A stretch of DNA of 64,000 nucleotides, taken from the NCBI RefSeq assembly GCF_018320785.1, contig NC_054865.1:12373579-12437578 (forward strand). Reading direction: 5' to 3'. The notes beneath the pieces were generated by a model. It saw only the letters and a program-made list of their open reading frames with translations, did not search any database and was not told the DNA's origin. The position numbers and the translations under genes were made by a program. This document shows, piece by piece, positions 60,376 to 64,000 of this stretch. This stretch comes from Cheilinus undulatus. Taxonomy: Eukaryota; Chordata; Actinopteri; Labriformes; Labridae. Position 1 is the stretch's first letter, and each line of letters opens with the position of its first letter.

Positions 60376-63300
60376 TTACTCCATTATCCCTGCATTTCTG
60401 AGGTAAACGTCGGTGACGGGCAGGGAGTTTGTCTGGTCTGCAAGGGGAGGCCCAGTCTGCTGGATGAACTGCTGCAGGTTACACTGTCTCAGCTCCTTAT
60501 TCAGCTCCTCAATCATCTCCCACCTGTCCTACATGGATGGAGGAAACAGTTTATCACCATCTGCACCAATTTGGAGTCAAATAGATTTACGATCAATGAA
60601 TTAGAACATATTGGCCATCCAGGTATCACAAATCTTTTCTCCCCTTGAATCTGTCATGTAAAGGCTTAGTGTGTAACAGTCTGAATATTGATATGGAAAA
60701 ACAAAACAAAAAATATCTTTTGTAAATATACTGTGGTGTAATTACTTCCTTAAAGAGAGTGTAATGAAACTTCTTCTGGGTTTGTTGTTCTCAGCTCTCA
60801 CACTGAGGTGACAGTGCTTTTTAAGCCTGTTTGATGTTCCCTCAGAGGCTCAAACATGTTTCCAATATGTGTTTTATGTGACTCCTGCTTTGGCCATGTG
60901 ACCTCAGCATTTTGGACCTCTGTTATCACACTGACATCTCAGTGTTTACATGTCTTTATTCCCTTTTCATTTATGTCAACAAATATGTCAGACAAGTGGA
61001 ATAAGTACGAATGCAGGTCCATAGATGCTGCCTTAGTCGCAGCAAGGAAATGCATAGCTTTAAAAAAAACCCAGGTGGAATGAACTTTCAGGCCACCTTG
61101 TCTGAGAAAAAATGTATTATTTGAATAAAAGCAAAACGCTAGACTTTTGGAATATATGGCAATCTAACTTTGACTTTGAAAAATTCACATCAGTGATAAG
61201 AATTATGACAGCAGGATCTGAAATGCATTTTTCTCTCACAAAAATCAAAATAGCAATCGACTTTTCAAACAAAACCTAGAACAGCTTAATTCTATCATTT
61301 CAAAAGTATTTCTATGTCTTGTTTTGGCACTAAACAATGTTTTGTATAAACACAGGCTGGATAGGTTGAGCTGAAACTGAGAAAGTAAATGTTACTTGTG
61401 GCTGTTTTTTTCATGTTTGCTGCCTTTAAGAGCGGTACCTGCAGCTGTTCCTCTACAACTCCGAGCTCCCTCTCTGTTTCTGATAATGTTGCGTCCAGCG
61501 CCTCTCCCTGCTGCAGACGGTAGTGGAGTTCTTGCTTCAGGTTCCTCAGGGCCTTGTCCTGCTGCCGTACGCCTGTCTGAGAGCTCCGTGTGTGAGCTCC
61601 AAGTTTTAGATCCTGTTCCAGATGTGCAGAGCGGGCGTGGAGCTCCCTGATATGAAAGCTGTGATCGTCCATCGAGAGCTGTATCTGATGCAGACGTCTG
61701 TGCATTTCTGCAAAAAAAAATTTGGACAATATTTTAGAAATGTAGCTCATTATAACATAATTGCATTCAAGGGAAAAAGTCAACAAAACAAAAGAAACAT
61801 TCAAACCAGTAATTATTCAGACATTACGCATTATTTGGAGTAGTGATGGACACCATTCACCTTGGTGGAAGTTACTGAACTCCTTAACTGACTTTGAAAC
61901 TATTTTAAGGTGGAAAAGTTACGTAATGGTTCTTTCAGACAATTGTTATGTTACTCTATTTGGTGAAGTGCCTTATTTTTAGTCAAATGTCTTTGTTGGA
62001 GCAAAGGCTCATTATTCATCATTTTGAGTCCACATGCATACAAGGTAACCCAGTGATGTATATTTGGATGTAATTCCATCACAGAACAGTGGGTGGAGCC
62101 TTTGCTTATGCTGCATTTACTCAAGACTTCAGGTGATTACAATTGAGTTTCAAGGAAAGAAAAAGTTTCAACCTTGTACAGGTGCATCTAAAAAATACAT
62201 CATATAAAAGTTCATTTCTGTCCTGTGATTTAATTCAAGAAGTGAAACTACCATTTATTCTGGATGCATCGTTACAAAGTGAAATAATTCAAGACTGTTG
62301 TTTTTTTTAATGTTGATCATTACAGCGTACGGTTGACAAAATAGAAAAACACTATCTCAGAATATTAGAATAGCACACAACACCAGTCCAAAAAAGCATT
62401 CATACTACAAAAATGTGAATCTTCTGGAAAATTATGCACATTTATGCACTCAGAAGTTGGTTGTAGCTCCTTTTGCACAAACTACTACATCTATGAAGCA
62501 AATCAGTCCGTGGCACTGCTGGGGTGTTATGAAGCCCAGGTTGCTCTGATAGCAGCCTTCAGCTCATCTGTATTGTTAAGTTTGGTGTCTCATCTTCCTC
62601 TTACATTTCCTCAGACTCTCTATGAGGTTCAGGTCAGACCAGTTGGCTGGCCAATCAAACAAAATAAGCTCCCATCTGAACAGTTTGGGTCCAGTTAGAA
62701 AGTGACAGGACCAATCAGCGACAAGAGGCAGTATTTTCGGTGCGGTGGAGTCGTGACGTAAGCAAGCAGCGACAAGAGGCTGGTGCAATTATGGCGGAAG
62801 AGATTAGCGTGGATGCTGCTTCTCAGCCTGAGAGTTCAGCCAGTCCTTTCAACAGTGACCTTCTGTGGCATATCCGTATGGTGAAGGGTGTCAATGATTG
62901 TCCTCTGGACAAGAGGCAAGTCAGCAGTCTTCCCCATGATTGTGGATGTGTGAATGTGAGAGACCGAAGACTGAAAACTTTTGCAAACAAGACTTCTCCA
63001 CAATATTCTAATATTTTGAGATAGTGAACTTTTGATTTTCATAAGCTGTAAGCCATAATCATCAAGAGTAAAACAAAAGGTCTTGAAATGCTTCACTGTG
63101 TATGAGATGAATTCTGAATATATGGAAATTTAACTTTCTGAAATAAATCATGGGGAAAATGAGTTTTGGGATGAATGGAACATTGTTTGGATGGATTTAT
63201 ACATTTATATGAGTTATAAATCTGAACAACTGGACTAACTCATCCAGACTGAAAACAGAATTGGGCATGGTTTTTAGTATTTTGGGCAGAATATGTATCC

Positions 63301-63999
63301 CTAATATCCCCAGGCTTTCTAAAATGTTTTTTCTACCTTCAGGGCCACCATAGTGAACGCAGTTGAAGACCTACCTTGCTCTCTGTCGATCTCCTCCTGT
63401 AACTGTCTCTCCCAGAGCTCTCTGTGCATCAGCTCTGTCTCGTTCTGATTCAGCATCTGCTCCAGCTCCTCCAGCTCCCCTTCCTGGATCAGCTCCAGAC
63501 CAGCAGACGACCTCTCCTGCTCCCACATCTCTGTCTCCCTCTCCAGAGCTTGAAGCTCAATCTCCAGGTCTTGAAGCCTCCTCTGTTGCTGCAGAATCTG
63601 TCTAAAAACCTCTTCTTTGACAGAGGAGGGCAGAGCCTTCACAAGGTTATGGGAATCAAGGAAAGAGACCGGGGAAGCTCTTGGCTCCGGTGAGGATTGG
63701 GGTGACGGAGACCAGGCCCTGTTTGATTTAGTCCTCCTGGGACTTGTTGAAGGACCCAGATTAAAAGTGAAAGCCTTTTGTGGCTCCCTACTCCTAACAG
63801 GATCTGGTTCTGATGGTCTGGGCAGAGCTCTCAGTCTAGTGGGTGTGTCTTGACCGTCACTGAGGCTGGGACCTGTCCTCTGCAGGTAGAACTGGACCTC
63901 TGCAGCCTGCTGCCCCAGCTGAGCCAGCAGCTTCAGAGGACAGTCATCTGCAACCAGCTGTCGGTCTGTTCCTCTCAACCTCAGGATCAGAATGTACCG
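60376..63999 (-). CDS. rassf7: RASSF7-like protein, N-terminal RASSF family, 3' part
   Basis: Three coding exons: at least 63999-63375, then 61707-61439, then 60528-60376. GT/AG introns join in frame to 348 residues, and the gene continues past the right edge. It opens with the end of the Ras-association domain (RYILILRLRGTDRQL, then LGQQAAEVQFYLQRTGPSLS). A Ser/Pro-rich linker with FTFNLGPSTSPRRTKSNRAW follows, then a long coiled coil, from about residue 120 to 310. The end carries ELNKELRQCNLQQFIQQTG, the signature shared by RASSF7 and RASSF8, and RQC rather than RQV favours RASSF7. These proteins link Ras-type GTPases to cell growth, death and junction control through the coiled coil. The first 50 or so residues are outside the window. 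The second intron holds an old Tc1-like copy. Confidence 0.88.
62178..63170 (-). mobile_element. Old Tc1-like element in an intron of the rassf7-like gene
   Basis: The left end ACAGGTGCATCTAAAAAATA and the words CTCAGAATATTAGAATAG, mirrored on the right by CAATATTCTAATATTTTGAG, are typical of a common vertebrate Tc1/mariner family. Minus-strand coding remnants are MGKTADLPLVQRTIIDTLHH near 62950-62880 and FDWPANWSDLNLIESLRKC near 62660-62600. The central part is replaced by an unrelated insert. Heavily decayed. Confidence 0.65.
62716..62860 (+). other. Unrelated insert within the Tc1-like element
   Basis: About 145 bases with higher GC and CpG that do not fit the surrounding transposase. They contain two copies of CAGCGACAAGAGGC and a short frame MAEEISVDAASQPESSASPF, which looks like the start of a protein. 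It could be an end of another DNA transposon, perhaps hAT. Borders are approximate. Confidence 0.4.
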
Positions 64000-64000
64000 A

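Noticed and set aside
63363-63853. Plus-strand Pro/Ser/Leu-rich frames near the right edge
   Set aside because: They are shadows of the rassf7-like coiled-coil exon on the minus strand.

Overview
This window looks like teleost fish nuclear DNA. It is AT-rich and intron-bearing, its genes are widely spaced, and it is full of Tc1/mariner elements, hAT-type MITEs and LINE pieces of kinds common in ray-finned fishes. The retinal genes are vertebrate phototransduction genes. Every coding gene I can support lies on the minus strand.

Layout in plus-strand order. 0-6 kb: a probable promoter with an NRF1 palindrome near 0.8 kb, then repeat-rich DNA. 6.2-13.1 kb: a four-exon EF-hand gene of the guanylate cyclase activator (GCAP/GCIP) family, 190 aa, whose exon 2-3 intron is swollen by a foldback composite and a Tc1 element. 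14-20 kb: a stack of nested Tc1 copies and a hAT-type MITE. 21.3-27.8 kb: a second GCAP/GCIP-family gene, 187 aa, with the same exon plan, so the two are a tandem duplicate. 28-36 kb: no host gene seen, several MITEs. 36.7-41.2 kb and 47.1-48.8 kb: two complete genes for the inhibitory gamma subunit of photoreceptor phosphodiesterase PDE6 (pde6h-like, 72 and 73 aa), each with three coding exons, a 5' UTR exon and a TATA promoter. 49-58 kb: MITEs, LINE pieces, a probable solo LTR and a broken gene fragment of unknown family. 60.4-64.0 kb: the last three exons of a rassf7-like gene that runs off the right edge.

The two duplicated pairs act on the same second messenger. GCAP-family proteins tune retinal guanylate cyclase, which makes cGMP, according to calcium. 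PDE6 gamma holds back PDE6, which destroys cGMP, until transducin removes it. The stretch is therefore a local cluster of cGMP-control genes of the photoreceptor outer segment. The two pde6h copies still share a recognisable promoter block and 5' UTR, and OTX/CRX-type GGATTA sites lie near some of these genes.

I worked by reading only. Exon borders come from reading frame plus GT/AG signals; element families come from protein motifs, terminal repeats and target-site duplications. No expression or database evidence was available.
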